Part shown: positions 34,551-46,235 of the stretch, in pieces | Layout: every line of letters begins with the position of its first letter | Numbering within the stretch: position 1 is the stretch's first letter | DNA from: Ashinkailepas kermadecensis | Lineage: Eukaryota; Arthropoda; Thecostraca; Neolepadidae | Direction: 5' to 3' | Length of the DNA: 64,000 bases | Assembly: GCA_034440615.1 (NCBI GenBank) | Contig: JAOTOM010004665.1 | Coordinates: forward strand, 1 to 64,000 | Notes under the pieces: model-generated | Seen by the model: the letters and a program-made list of their open reading frames with translations, nothing else | The model's database searches: none | Told to the model about the DNA's origin: nothing | Position numbers and translations under genes: made by a program

Positions 34551-35495
34551 GGGTCTGTTCCCGTGGCTCCACTAACCTCCACAAACCTCCACTGGTCGTT
34601 CCCGTCGCAATCCCAGTGGAGATTTTTCCTCCACCAACCTCCACCAGCCCAAGAGCAGGGTCCAATTGTGATTTTTCAGTTGAGCTCAATCACGGCGCCC
34701 TTGCTCCATATATTTGCGCGTAAACAACGTCCTCCGTCATATGAATCTCATCTGCATGCATCAATTGAATACCAGGATCATCCTTCGCAAAGGAAATATG
34801 AAATTACAACAACTATGAACAATAATCGAAGTAACAGATGCAGAGCACAAAAACTTCCTTTGTGGCCTTTGATCTACGTCATTCGGCCTAAGGGGAAGAT
34901 GTTGCTTTACCGGCCGGATCCGCCGCAATCAACGTGCCGCAATGCGGCGCCGACTAAAATCCAATTCGAGCCCGATCGACGAGGTCGAGCAAGTTGAGAT
35001 GGGGAAAGTCAGCATCGGGTAGAGAAGCGCCTCGTGGCTCAGGGAGCCCGGCGGGTCCAGACACCAGAATATATGCTGTATGTTAAGAAGGCAGGATGTA
35101 ACCAACCCCAAAACGGGGGAGACGATGCCTAGTGCTCAACCGAGAGGGAAGAGAGATTGCTTGGTTCATCCCTTAGGCGAAAAGAACAATAGTGAACCTG
35201 CAGTCCCTGAGGACACCTACATTGCCAGAAATAAAGACAAATTTGGGACTTTGTATTACATACTATATACTTTGTGCGATCATCTGGACACACATTTGAG
35301 GAGCAATTTGGCCAGGTTATGATACAGCGCCAAACGCTTCCTTTTTGTCGCGGAATTCACATCGCTGTCAGCTGATTTCTCCACCAAGCTCCACCGGTCG
35401 TTCCCGTGGGCAAGTCTCAACTAGCCTCAACTAACTAACTAACTAACTAACCTCAACCACTGAATTCCTTCTGGTGGAGCCACGGGAACAGACCC
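34551..35495. mobile_element. Harbinger-like non-autonomous DNA transposon (945 bp)
   Basis: GGGTCTGTTCCCGTGGCTCCAC (22 bp, shown here in full as positions 34551-34572) is matched exactly by its reverse complement at 35474-35495. TTA lies directly outside both ends (34548-34550 and 35496-35498). A 3-bp TTA/TAA target duplication and termini starting GGG are typical of PIF/Harbinger elements. Subterminal repeats TCGTTCCCGT and ACCTCCAC/CTCCACC occur inside both ends. No transposase motif is seen, and the internal ORFs are short and unrelated. It lies in the sdt intron between the ECR1 exon and the repeat-rich exon. Confidence 0.85.
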
Positions 35496-35629
35496 TTAGA
35501 CCGCGCTGCTCTCACATCGAACTGCGCCATTTTCCGGCTCAGGGTGACAAAGCAGCCAGGAATGTGCTCACCCGAGTCTAGACATGAATGAAAGCCGTGG
35601 CGAACGGCCGTCGGCCAGCTGGAGGCAAG

Positions 35630-36903
35630 GTGTGGTTATGGAGGGACGGTGTGGTTATGGAGGGACGATGCGGTTATGGAGCACGGTGTGGCTATGGAGC
35701 ACGGTGTGGCTATGGAGGAACGGTGTGGTTATGGAGCACGGTGTGGTTGTGGAGGCACGGTGTGGTTATGGAGGTACGGTGTGGTTATGGAGGCACGGTG
35801 TGGTTGTGGAGCACGATGCGGTTATGGAGCACGGTGTGGTTATGGAGCACGGTGTGGTTATGGAGGCACGGTGTGGTCATGGAGGCACGGTGTGGTTATG
35901 GAGCACGGTGTGGTTATGGAACACGGTGTGGTTATGGAACACGGTGTGGTTATGGAGCACGGTGTGTTTATGGAGCCACGGTGTGGTTATGGAGCACGGT
36001 GTGGTTGTGGAGCATGCGGTTATGGAGCACGGTGTGGTTATGGAGCACGGTGTGGTTATGGAGCACGGTGTGGTTATGGAGCCACGGTGTGGTTATGGAG
36101 GCACGGTGTGGTTGTGGAGCACGATGCGGTTATGGAGCACGGTGTGGTTATGGAGCACGGTGTGGTTATGGAGCCACGGTGTGGTTATGGAGCACGGTGT
36201 GGTTATGGAGCCACGGTGTGGTTATGGAGCACGGTGTGGTTGTGGAGCACGATGCGGTTATGGAGCACGGTGTGGTTATGGAGCACGGTGTGGTTATGGA
36301 GCCACGGTGTGGTTATGGAGCACGGTGCGGTTGTGGAGCACGATGCGGTTATGGAGCACGGTGTGGTTATGGAGCACGGTGTGGTTATGGAGGCACGGTG
36401 TGGTCATGGAGGCACGGTGTGGTTATGGAGCCACGGTGTGGTTATGGAGCACGGTGTGGGTATGGAGCCACGGTGTGGTTATGGAGCACGGTGTGGTTAT
36501 GGAGCACGGTGTGGTTATGGAGCACGGTGTGGTTATGGAGCCACGGTGTGGTTATGGAGCACGGTGTGGTTATGGAGCCACGGTGTGGTTATGGAGCACG
36601 GTGTGGTTATGGAGCACGGTGTGGTTGTGGAGCACGGTGTGGTTATGGAGCACGGTGTGGTTATGGAGCCACGGTGTGGTTATGGAGCACGGTGTGGTTA
36701 TGGAGCACGGTGTGGTTCTGGAGCACGGTGTGGTTGTGGAGCACGATGCGGTTATGGAGCACGGTGTGGTTATGGAGCCACGGTGTGGTTATGGAGCACG
36801 GTGTGGTTATGGAGCCACGGTGTGGTTATGGAGCACGGTGTGGTTATGGAGCCACGGTGTGGTTATGGAGCACGGTGTGGTTATGGAGCACGGTGTGGTT
36901 ATG
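35630..36903. repeat. 18-bp minisatellite, about 70 copies
   Basis: GGTGTGGTTATGGAGCAC with a one-base insertion variant (GGAGCCAC/GGAGGCAC) and the variants GGTTGTGG and CGATGCGG. The mixture of 18- and 19-bp units rotates the frame, so the three plus-strand ORFs of 440-506 codons share the same peptides (HGVVME, RCGYGA, TVWLWS) and are artefacts. Confidence 0.97.
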
Positions 36904-37369
36904 GCCGGAGACGAGAGCACGCACGTGGTACAGCCGACCTGACCAAACCGGCTGTGCGGTCGATCTGATCAAGCGAATGGTTGACCTGATCAAGCACGGT
37001 ATCCAGTCACGACAGTTGGACTCGAATGGTTCACAGTGCGGTGGGGCAAAGCCAACACATGGCCACCCATCTGTCGGGAGCCAACCATCAATTCATAAAC
37101 TAAGCTGACAGGCTGACACCGCAGCACACCTGTTCGGGGGGGGGGGGATTTGAACGGCACACGCAAGTGAGGCAGTCGTCGGATGTTGGCTCGAAGTATG
37201 CTGCTGAGAAATGAGAGAGGAGGGCTGTGCCACACACCGCACACCAGCTACGCCCACTACACAACCACGGGAGGGCCGGGCTGGCCTCGACACCAAGGCT
37301 CAACATGTACGCCAACATGTTGGCTCAACCGAATCGTCACAGCAACAGTGCGTCACCACAGAAGCACCG

Positions 37370-37670
37370 CATCGTACTGCACCAACACCACGACATACAC
37401 TGCACCAACGCCACATCACACTGCACCAACGCCACGACATACATGGCACCAACACCACATCACACTGCACCAACACCACACCATACACTGCACCAACATC
37501 ACATCATACTGCACCGGAAGCACGCCATACACTGCACCAATACCACACTACACTGCACCAGCACTACTCCACACTGCACCAGAAGCACGCCATACACTGT
37601 ACCAACACCACACCACACTGCACCAGAAGCATGCCAAACACTGCACCAACACCACACCACACAGGTCGTC
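37370..37670. repeat. Irregular 20-25-bp ACCA-rich repeat
   Basis: CACTGCACCAACACCACA-type units with CCAGAAGCACGCCATACA variants. His/Thr-rich ORFs in three frames reflect the repeat. Confidence 0.88.
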
Positions 37671-37715
37671 ATATCTGGCCACACTGCCTTCTGGTCGATT
37701 CGAGGAGAGGGAATG

Positions 37716-37744
37716 TGGTAAGCCTCACTATTTGAGGCTTACCA
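37716..37744. repeat. 12-bp perfect hairpin, 5-nt loop
   Basis: TGGTAAGCCTCA, loop CTATT, and the exact complement. Followed by A/T-rich sequence. Confidence 0.7.
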
Positions 37745-38033
37745 AATGTTGAAGCTAGAAAACAATGCGTTTTAAAAATTAGTGGATTTGGCTGTTAAGC
37801 CCAGCAAATCGATCCGCTCGACCCACCAATGGCAAATCTCGTCCCAATTTTATGGAAGTGTTGATCACAGGCTGGCTAGAGGAAATCGGTTGTGATGTTA
37901 TGCCTGGAAAAATGTCAAAACCCCACCTCGATAAAAGGGGCTAACAAGCCCAACGCAGACTTTGCACTTGATTTTAATGCTTTTCAGCGGTCATCAGCCC
38001 ACCAAAAGAGTTACGGATACTCGCGCGACTTAC

Positions 38034-39007
38034 CCGAGGCTCTCCCTGCTGCTGCGTTTGCTGTCGTTATGCGAGATGAACACCTTGTTCTTGAACTTGC
38101 CGCCGTGCTCCCGCCGGTCGGCGTCCAGCGAGCCGGCGTCGCCGTTGCCGTTGCACCTGGCCGACATGACGTCGCCGGAGCAGAGGGCCGGCGAGCCGTC
38201 GCGCCGCTGAGACCGCCTCTGCGACTGCTGACGACCGTCGGCCGCGTCGGCCGTCACTTCGATCACCGTCGAGGCTCGCGGCTGGCCCCGCTCCTGATCG
38301 ACCGCGGCTCGCGACTGTCCCACCTCCGGACCGACCGCGGCTCGCGACTGTCCCACCTCCGGACCGACCGCGGCTCGCGACTGCCCCACCTCCGGACCGA
38401 CCGCGGCTCGCGACTTTCCCACCTCCGGACCGACCGCGGCTCGCGACTGTCCCACCTCCGGACGTCCCGCGGCCCGCGACTGTCCCACCTCCGGACCGAC
38501 CGCGGCTCGCGACTGTGCCGGCTCCTGGCCGACCGCGGCTCGCGACTGCCCCACCTCCGGACCGACCGCGGCTCGCGACTGTCCCGGCTCCTGACCCGGC
38601 TTGGGGTCACCGGCGCGTGACCGCGCTGATCCGCTGGTGGCCACCGCCCGCGACTGCCCCAGCTCCTGGTTGAGCTCCAGCTCGCTGGACAGGTCGAGCG
38701 AGTCGCCGGCGACCGCCGGCTGCGGTGCGCGCCTGTCCGGGCTGTGCCTGTCCGGGCTGCGCCTGTCCGGGCTGCGCCTCTCCGGGCTGCGCCTGTCCGG
38801 GCTGCGCCTCTCCGGGCTGCGCCTCTCCGGGCTGCGCCTGTCCGGGCTGCGCCTGTCCGGGCTGCGCCTGTCCGGGCTGCGCCTATGCTGCGGAACACTG
38901 CCGCCGCCGCCGCCGCCCAGAGTCGGCACCGACGTCACGAACACCGAGTTCGACTCGATGATGCCGTTCAGCTGGTTGCTCTCCTGCGCCTTCTCGGTGT
39001 CTGACAG
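38034..39007 (-). CDS. sdt: Stardust/PALS1 N-terminal repeat-rich exon
   Basis: A 974-nt open exon with acceptor CTTGTTTCAG, phase 0 start, and donor CTCGG then GTAAGT. Its last two bases (GG) are completed to Gly by the first base of exon 32235-32668. It encodes LSDTEKAQESNQLNGIIESN and SVFVTSVPTL, a Gly run, about ten RSPDR/RSPER pentads, DSLDLSSELELNQELG, about nine copies of an 11-residue unit (GQSRAAVGPEV), a basic stretch, and KNKVFISHNDSKRSSRESL. Both repeat units are multiples of three and lack frame-breaking variants, as expected for coding repeats. The Stardust N-terminus is long and poorly conserved, so assignment rests on phase, splice sites and strand rather than on homology. The start codon lies further 5'. 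Confidence 0.72.
38282..38602 (-). repeat. 33-bp coding minisatellite (11-residue repeat)
   Basis: Units of CCACCTCCGGACCGACCGCG, GCTCGCGACTGTC on the plus strand encode GQSRAAVGPEV on the minus strand. About nine copies with substitutions but no frame-changing indels. Confidence 0.9.
38728..38886 (-). repeat. 15-bp coding minisatellite (RSPDR pentads)
   Basis: About ten units of CGCCTGTCCGGGCTG (minus-strand Arg-Ser-Pro-Asp/Glu-Arg). The alternation of GTC and CTC gives Asp or Glu, keeping the charge. Confidence 0.9.
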
Positions 39008-39607
39008 CTGAAACAAGAGCATGACGTCAGCGGCAGACTCGACGTCAGGTCGAGCGAGATGGCACAGTGTCGCTGATTGGCACAAACGATGAAGCCAGAC
39101 CCGCGTCACAGACTCACTCTGTGACACAGGTGACGGCTGGTCATGGCAGGATCACGTGACGCGAGTCACAGCTGGCCATGACAGCATCACGCGACGTGAC
39201 AGGGGTCACAGCTGGTCATGGCACGATCAGGTTATAGGGGTTACAACTGATCACGGCAGGACCACGTGATAAAACGAAGCGAACCGGCTGAACAGGTTCA
39301 GTGGACCTAATGACTGACATGGTAACAACAGTGCAGCACTCGTGCTGGCTGCTCCAGTCAACGCACTTGTGTCGGAGCTGTGAAATGATGGGCTAGCATC
39401 TCATCAGACGGAAGATTACGTTATTAGAGCAGTCTGCTAGCTGCTCCTCAAAAGCTGAGCGGGCAATTATGTCACCGAGTGATCTAAGCCTGCGATCAAA
39501 GTATCAAAGTGTCAGCCAAGTGATCGAAGTATCCTAACCGGCGCGGCGGCGCGGGAGGGCAGAGGGACGGGAAGGGTCACTGGAGAGGTGTAGGGACGGC
39601 AAGGGTA
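39008..39607. other. Upstream flank or 5' intron of sdt
   Basis: Contains several imperfect repeats of GTGACGCGAGTCACAGCTGG/CATGACAGCATCACG around 39115-39270. No further sdt exon was found here. Confidence 0.4.
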
Positions 39608-40440
39608 ATCATAAAGTCATAAAGTGTTAAGGCTTAAAGAGAGCCACAGGGGCCCATCTGGGTTAAGCCTATCTAGAAAAGATACCAGAACAGTACATGC
39701 TCTCATCCCAATCAATCCATTATCTCAAGCTCCTAGGGAGCTATATATCTCAGCCCATCTAGCACCATTCACCTGATATTGCATAACATACTCCTCAACA
39801 ATTACAAACTCCTCCAATCATGCCCATTGTGCTACCATATACAATCTCAACAGTATCACATTCCGAAGGAAGCTGCTGAATCCACTGCTAGGTACGCCCC
39901 ATATAAAGTTATAAAGTGTTTGGACTTAATCAGAGACCCCAGGGCCCATCAAGTTATGTCTGTAAGTGGAAGATGCCATAAGCCTGGTAAATAGATCCAC
40001 CCCAACCATCCCCACATCCTAAAGAAGCCATCCACCAACATCCCACACACCTATCAATGACTATCTACCCGAGCTATCCAGCCCTATTCCTTGATCCCTC
40101 TTAACATGTGGAATGAATGCCTTACCAATAATTTTAAAACTGCATCCATGCCTGCCTAAAGGCGTCTGTGCCGTGCACACTTACTTATCATGAATCTCAC
40201 CCCATCCATCACAAATTATAACTCAAAAAGAAGATTTTCATGTCTAAAAAAGGTGTCCAACCTACTTTTAAATACATTCAATGAGGAACTTCCCACATCA
40301 GCAGGCAGCCTATTCCACTGATCAAAAACCCTTCGACTGAAGGGGTGGAGGGACGGGAAGGACATCGGAGGGGTGCAAAATATTAAGGGAATGGCTGCCG
40401 GGGCGAAACGGTGCAATACGCTGAAACTGGGTCTATCTTA
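39608..40440 (-). mobile_element. CR1-like LINE 3' end, diverged subfamily
   Basis: The minus strand ends in the ACTTTATGA tail and carries the same 3' UTR blocks as the 52-kb element (TAGGCTTAACCCAGATGGGC, TAGCACAATGGGCATGAT). Upstream at 40216-40416 it encodes an ORF2 C-terminus, FSRRVFDQWNRLPADV then SLNVFKSRLDTFF, which corresponds to VVEHWNQLPGTIVSSNTLN in the other copies. The sequence differs enough to be a separate subfamily, and it is 5'-truncated. Confidence 0.8.
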
Positions 40441-41867
40441 TCCGAAATAAATTTGACGTCTGCAAAAATAGTTGTGGTCCTACGTAGTGAACGTCAAACG
40501 TCATTCACGCCAGCAGCAAGTAGCACGGTCGCGTAGAAATAGAAGTAGAAGAAATGGTGGAATTAGAAATAATGTTGGGCAGAAGTTTTTGCACCGGGAG
40601 TTGCAATGTGTAGGCGTAGTCGCATGCAAGTCCTTGCGCTATAAGTCAAGTGGTGTAGAAGTGTTTGCATTATGCTTGTTGTAGTGTATCGGTGTGCCGT
40701 AGAAATATCTGCATTAGCAGTCGTGTAGCGTAGAAGTAAAGTACATAGAAGCTGTTGCGTTAGAAGTGAAATGGTGTAGAAGCTTTTTTTTTGCGGCAGA
40801 ACTTTGGTCATGTGGAAGCAATGTAGCGTATGCATTAGCAGTTATGTCGCCTAGAAGTGAAGTCCTGCGGTTCCATTTTGGAGGTTGTTGCGCAAAAGTA
40901 AGTCACGTATAAGTCGTTTCGAAGCAGCTTTGTCTTGATCAGTTTTTGTATTAACAGCTGTGCCTTGCTACAGTATAATAGGTACCACATTTTATGGCTT
41001 ATTGTGGTCACAATATTGGTTCAGGTCTAAAAGTGGATAATGGATTCTTGAATTCGTGTCCGGGCTATTCAAGGTACTTTTCCTTTTGTCCTGTTCCTAG
41101 CATAGTTATCGAGACGTCAAGGGATCTGCACCCCATCCACCCGCCACAGCTGGTGGTGGTGGTGGTGGGGGTGGGGGGGGGGGGGGGGGCACCAACAGCC
41201 ACGGCGTGGGTCACAGGAGCTCGCCGAAGCCTGAACGGCTGTTGAGCGGCACATCGAGAGCGAGTCGTGACCGGACCAGTTGGCACGGTCAGGTCACGAG
41301 CGACACGATCAGGTCACCAGCGGCACGATCAGGTCACGAGCGGCACGCACTGCGCTCTCCCCTCTCTCTCTCCAGTACGCCGCACTTCCGAATTGAACAG
41401 CTCCGACGTCGTGATATCTTCACGATATCAGTGGTGATATCAGCCGTGATATCTTCACCACATCCCGCTACAACGTTGAGCGCGAGACTCGCGGTTTCCC
41501 GGGCCTGTTCACGAGGTAGGTGCGTCTGGTGGTGGCTGGAATCGCTCTATATCGTGCCAAACTGTTCCTCTTGCAGTCGATGTTACGCTGTGACTCAGTT
41601 GGTACACGGTCGTAGAATGCGGCACCCATGCTTTTGTTCTTGGTTTGTGACAAATGGTGCCACGTATCCAGCCAACTTCGCAGTCTCGGTCATCCAGTAG
41701 CATCGGCCTCATTCCCGAGAGGTGGCAAACGATTTCAATGTGCGTCGGGCGAGTTCCCAACTGCGTGATCACTTCAGAGATTCCGTTCGCCCATATAGCA
41801 CGACAAAAGAAGCCCATTGTTCGCGCTCTAAGGCCGGGCGGATAACTCAAAGCCGGCCGCATACTGA
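40441..41867. other. No gene or element recognised
   Basis: Includes irregular TAGAAGT/GTGTAGAAG repetition at 40500-40920, a G-rich run at about 41152-41190, and a GATATC-rich stretch at 41412-41452 (five GATATC sites). Short ORFs at 41.2-41.9 kb are not supported. Confidence 0.4.
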
Positions 41868-42412
41868 AGCTGGGAAAACTACCCATGACATATCGGAGTT
41901 GGGAAAACTACCCGTGACCTACCGGAGCTGGGAAAACTACCCGTGACGTACCGGAGCTGTGAAAACTACCCATGACATACCGGGGCTGGGAAAACTACCC
42001 GTGACGTACCGGAGCTGTCAAAACTACCCATGACATACCGGAGCTGGGAAAACTACCCGTGACGTACCGGAGCTGTGAAAACTACCCATGACATACCGGA
42101 GCTGGGAAAACTACCCGTGACATACAGGAGTTGGGAATACTACCCGTGACGTACCGGAGCTGGGAAAACTACCCGTGACATACAGGAGTTGGGAATACTA
42201 CCCGTGACGTACCGGAGTTGGGAAAACTACCCGTGACATACAGGAGTTGGGAATACTACCCGTGACGTACCGGAGCTGGGAAAACTACCCGTGACATACA
42301 GGAGTTGGGAATACTACCAGTGACGTACCGGAGCTGGGAAAACTACCCGTGACATACAGGAGTTGGGAAAACTACCCGTGACGTACCGGAGCTGGGAAAA
42401 CTACCCGTGACG
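41868..42412. repeat. 29-bp minisatellite, about 19 copies
   Basis: CCGGAGCTGGGAAAACTACC, CGTGACGTA with alternating variants ACATACAGGAGTTGGGAATAC and GTGAAAACTACCCATGACATA. In the second half the variants alternate almost regularly, giving a 58-bp dimer. Confidence 0.95.
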
Positions 42413-42844
42413 AGATGGCGGCGGGTCAACGTCGAACTAGCAGTGGCTACGGCCCGGCCGGTCACAGTCCGACAGTGTTTACTGCTGATTCACTTCAATG
42501 GGCAACACTTGCATCTAATGGCAGTCCGAGTCACACGATGAAAAATAAATACGCACACGCACGCATGCACATGTACACATCGAGCATGGCTTGGAGAGAA
42601 CACGTTGCATACGCCTCATGCAAGATACCATTATGGCTGCGTATTGGTGCATATGTTATGTATGTATATATTTGTGCATATGTATGCAATAATTGGTGCA
42701 TGACGTGTTGCATATGTCGGCCTCCGCGCATTTGCACAACCAATTCAGGCGAAGAGGGATTCTACACAACATTCCTCTCTTGTTTCCACTCCAGCAAATG
42801 GATGGCTAGATGGGCCGGCGGCCGGCCAGCCCGTCCACCTGTCC
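42413..42844. other. No gene supported
   Basis: Begins with GAGATGGCGGCGGGTC, an ATG in a YY1-like context that opens the frame MAAGQRRTSSGYGP. The frame runs on into the next minisatellite and shows no domain. Confidence 0.3.
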
Positions 42845-43262
42845 ATGTCGGCGCGCATATGGCGCGAACGACCTCAGTGGTATTGCTTCAGTCTACTGTC
42901 CGTGCCGGCACGCATATGGCGCGAACGACCTCGGTGGTATTGCTTCAGTCTACTGTCCGTGCCGGCACGCATATGGCGCGAACGACCTCAGTGGTATTGC
43001 TTCAGTCTACTGTCAGTGCCGGCACGCATATGGCGCGAACGACCTCAGTGGTATTGCTTCAGTCTACTGTCCGTGCCGGCGCATATGGCGCGAACGACCT
43101 CAGTGATATTGCTTCAGTCTACTGGCCATGCCGGCGCGCATATGGCGCGAACGACCTCAGTGATATTGTTTCAGTCAACTGGCCATGCCGGCGCGCATAT
43201 GGCGCGAACGAACCCAGTGATATTGTTGCAGTCCACTGTCCCTGTCGGCGCATATAGCGGGA
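42845..43262. repeat. 57-bp minisatellite, about seven copies
   Basis: CGCATATGGCGCGAACGACC, TCAGTGGTATTGCTTCAGTC, TACTGTCCGTGCCGGCA with a few 54- to 57-bp variants. Confidence 0.93.
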
Positions 43263-43559
43263 ACGACCTCAGCGACGTAGTTCAGTCTACTCTGCCCTTG
43301 TGCAGTGTGTGTGTGTGCGAGACGTGCCATTCTGGCACTGCCTGTTTGCCAAGGTCGTGACATGAAACAACTTAAGGAGATCGACACCCACGTAATAAGA
43401 GCTGATCCGTTAAATGGGTCGTACAATAATTCCAGATTCTTTTTTCTTTTGGTCTCTAAATCGCTAAATTGATTATCAGTGAGTATGGTTTGTCAACTAC
43501 TAAATTTCAAAAGGGGGTGCTGCCCTCTCTCAATGCGGCCCGCGTGCGTTTGCAGCACC

Positions 43560-44215
43560 GCCTCGTCCAAATGACAGCCACATTCTAAGAGTGACCGAAC
43601 ATTGTCGTTAAAACAGCCCGAATTGGAGCGCACCGGAAAACACCGCTTCCCTCTCCGATCTGTATGGGGGCGCGTAATAACGCACATGGGCCTACTTGCT
43701 GCAGCCACCATAGTGCTGACGTGATCATCAAATGCCAGCTTCCGATCTAAAAATATCTTCAGCCTCCCGCGGATTCCACCTGCCTTCGACCGGCTTCTAC
43801 GACCCGGATCTAACACAGATGGACGGACGCCTTGGCGCCATGGCAGACACTTGCACGCTGCAACTTCTGCCAACTAACTACTGCAACTTCCACATTTTGG
43901 ACCAGTCGTCCAAACGATTTAATCATTTTACAACACGTGGGCTCTGTAGCTCCACCCAATACAATTCGATATCTTCCGTGAACATCACACAGTTGGCTTA
44001 AATTGTGGGCGGCACTCGTTGGCGAAGAGCGCACATAACAATGGGGAGCACAGGCTGCCCTGTGGCGTGCTTGACCCGACACGGTCAGACACTGAGCACT
44101 TGCCGTTAACTATGACTCGCTGGCTGCGATTCGAGAGGTCAGATTGACACCACTTGGGTGGGTTGTAATTTTACGCCACAGGAGTCGGTTTGTGAAGTGA
44201 TCATTTATGGTTCAG
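43560..44215 (-). pseudogene. Reverse transcriptase fragment of a Jockey/CR1-type LINE
   Basis: Minus-strand pieces in shifting frames follow RT order. From about 44215 they are a segment like LLHK, KWCQSDLSNRSQRVIVNG, a decayed GxPQG region, FTEDIELYW (degenerate [FY]xDD), LNRLDDWSKMWKL, and LKIFLDRKLAFDDHVSTMV. Multiple frameshifts and changed catalytic residues show a dead copy. Sequence upstream of motif A was not found. Confidence 0.7.
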
Positions 44216-44289
44216 CAGCATACACAACCGTGTAGCTATCGCTCACCGAGGCCACAGTCATTGCCGAGCACATTGCCGCAGTCGGCGGG

Positions 44290-44465
44290 CCCGCCCCAGC
44301 CGTGTCAGATGTGACGACTGTGCCTCAGCCGTGTCAGATGTGACGACTGTGACGCAGCCGTGTCAGATGTGACGACTGTGACGCAGCCGTGTCAGATGTG
44401 ACGACTGTGCCGCAGCCGTGTCAGACGTGACGACTGTGACGCAGCCGTGTCAGACGTGCCGCAGA
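44290..44465. repeat. 29-bp minisatellite, about six copies
   Basis: CAGCCGTGTCAGATGTGACG, ACTGTGACG repeats with CCTCAGCC/CCGCAGCC variants. Distinct in sequence from the 29-bp array at 41.9 kb. Confidence 0.92.
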
Positions 44466-45089
44466 GGTGAGGCGCCGGCGCCTCAGGCCGAGCCCGTGTC
44501 GGCCGTCAGCCGGGGAAGGGTCGGGACAATGGGCGGCAGCGGCGACGCCGATTGCTGTCCGGCAGTGCTGATTGGGCCGACGAGGGGTGTCCGGGACCGT
44601 TGCCACCCACCACCTTCACGCAGACATTGCGAGCCGAGCTGGACGCGGCACTGCCGAGCTGGTCACCCTACAGAGGAGAGGAAAATAACCACCCCGAATA
44701 ATTTAACCTTCACATGAACTTTACAAATTGTCATGCGGTAAGCCATTTCCTCCCGCTCAAGTGTCTTTGTAAAACTTTCAGGTACTCCACCTCGGCCAGA
44801 ACAAGTGCTCCACAGTCATAAAACAAAGTGAAGTGGTTCATAATTGGACAGACCAAATCACCTCCCACATTTTGGCAAACGAGTAGCCGCAGGGCAAGCA
44901 CACCCGTGAAGGCAGCCAGTGGCATTTGAATTCGAGACCTTGTGGTCTGGAGAACACCCCGGCGGGCCATCAGCTGCACACATTCGGGCCTATCACAGGT
45001 GTTCCAGACACGGTTGTGCCGAAGCACGACATGGTCTCGGCCGGACGAAGCATCCGGGTCCGAGGTCCAGCCGGCCTCCACACAATGAT

Positions 45090-45295
45090 CAGAGCTGTCC
45101 ACGCGATGGTCGGAGCGGCTGACCCACGCGATGGTCGGAGCGGTAGGATCACACGATGGTCGGAGCGGCCGACCCACGCGATGGTCGGAGCGGCCGACCC
45201 ACGCGATGGTCGGAGCGGCCGACCCACACTACGGTCTGAGCGGCCGACCCACGCGATGATCGGAGCGGCCGGCCCACGCAATAGTCGGAGCGACC
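45090..45295. repeat. 24-bp minisatellite, about eight copies
   Basis: CGACCCACGCGATGGTCGGA, GCGG repeated. The divisible-by-three unit keeps frames open on both strands, which explains the surrounding ORFs. Confidence 0.92.
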
Positions 45296-46059
45296 GCGGA
45301 AAATCAGTACGCAGAAGGCTGGCTGGTGCCGGGAAGAAGAAGGGTCTGATAACGGACGAGAGTGAACAAGACAGATGGAAACACATACAGGAGGAAATCA
45401 CGTGGGAAGAGATGATAGCGATGGGTAGGGACGGTGCGGTAGAACAGATGGAAAGGAAGTATTACAAAAATAGAGGAGAAGGTAAGCGGTACAGATTACA
45501 CGGCGAGCCGAGAACATCAGGCGTAATTTCTGACAAAGCTGACAACGGTGACAAAGCTGACAAAGGAAGAGCGGCCAAATGCGCAATATAAATATGAAAA
45601 AGTACTAATGACTGAAATTACAAACGCGTGGTACGATGGAAAGGAAGGATAAGTCCAGACAAAAAAATGTAGAAAACATGCGTGTTTAGTGGCGTCGCCC
45701 TACACATCACACAGTAAATCAAGTCAACACGACTATAGCATCGTCGAACGGGGAGGGTCCAAGAGGACCTGCTGATACTGCAGCGGCCCTGCAATCACTT
45801 CGTCCCCCTCTCAGGAGAGGCAGACAGCAGCCGCCAGCACAGGAGCGGTTCTGCAGCCACCTTCGCCTCTTCCCAGGAGAGCCAAACTGCAGCCAGCGCG
45901 CCTACAGCAGTTCCTCCATACCGCGACAGGCAAAAGCCACCTTATTAAACCCGCAGGAAAGATACGAGGTAGTGTCTGTTATGAGCCGTGGGTGAGCTTA
46001 AATGCATCCTCGTGCTGCTGATCGTGGCTCGGCTACCCCTTGGGCCGGTCTGGGCGCTC
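45296..46059. other. No gene supported
   Basis: Lys/Glu-rich open frame at 45330-45591 on the plus strand (ITDESEQDRWKHIQEE, WEEMIAMGRDGAVEQMER) continues from the 24-bp array. It may be a fragment of a coding sequence, but I recognise no family. Confidence 0.3.
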
Positions 46060-46235
46060 TGCCAGCCGCGGCAGATCGGGGCTCAGTCCCTCCCGGGGCC
46101 GGTCTGGGCGCGGCAGATCGGGGCTCGGTTCTCACTGGGCCGGTCTGGGCGCGGCAGATCGGGGCTCAGTCCCTCCCGGGGCCGGTCTGGGCGCGGCAGA
46201 TCGGGGCTCGGTTCTCACTGGGCCGGTCTGGGAAC
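46060..46235. repeat. Dimeric ~41-bp repeat
   Basis: GCGCGGCAGATCGGGGCTC alternates between CAGTCCCTCCCGGGGCCGG and GGTTCTCACTGGGCCGG, giving a dimer of about 83 bp present twice. Confidence 0.88.

Noticed and set aside
35584..37108. ORFs of 440-506 codons with HGVVMEHG, RCGYGA and TVWLWS repeats
   Set aside because: The 18/19-bp unit mixture moves one peptide pattern through all frames.
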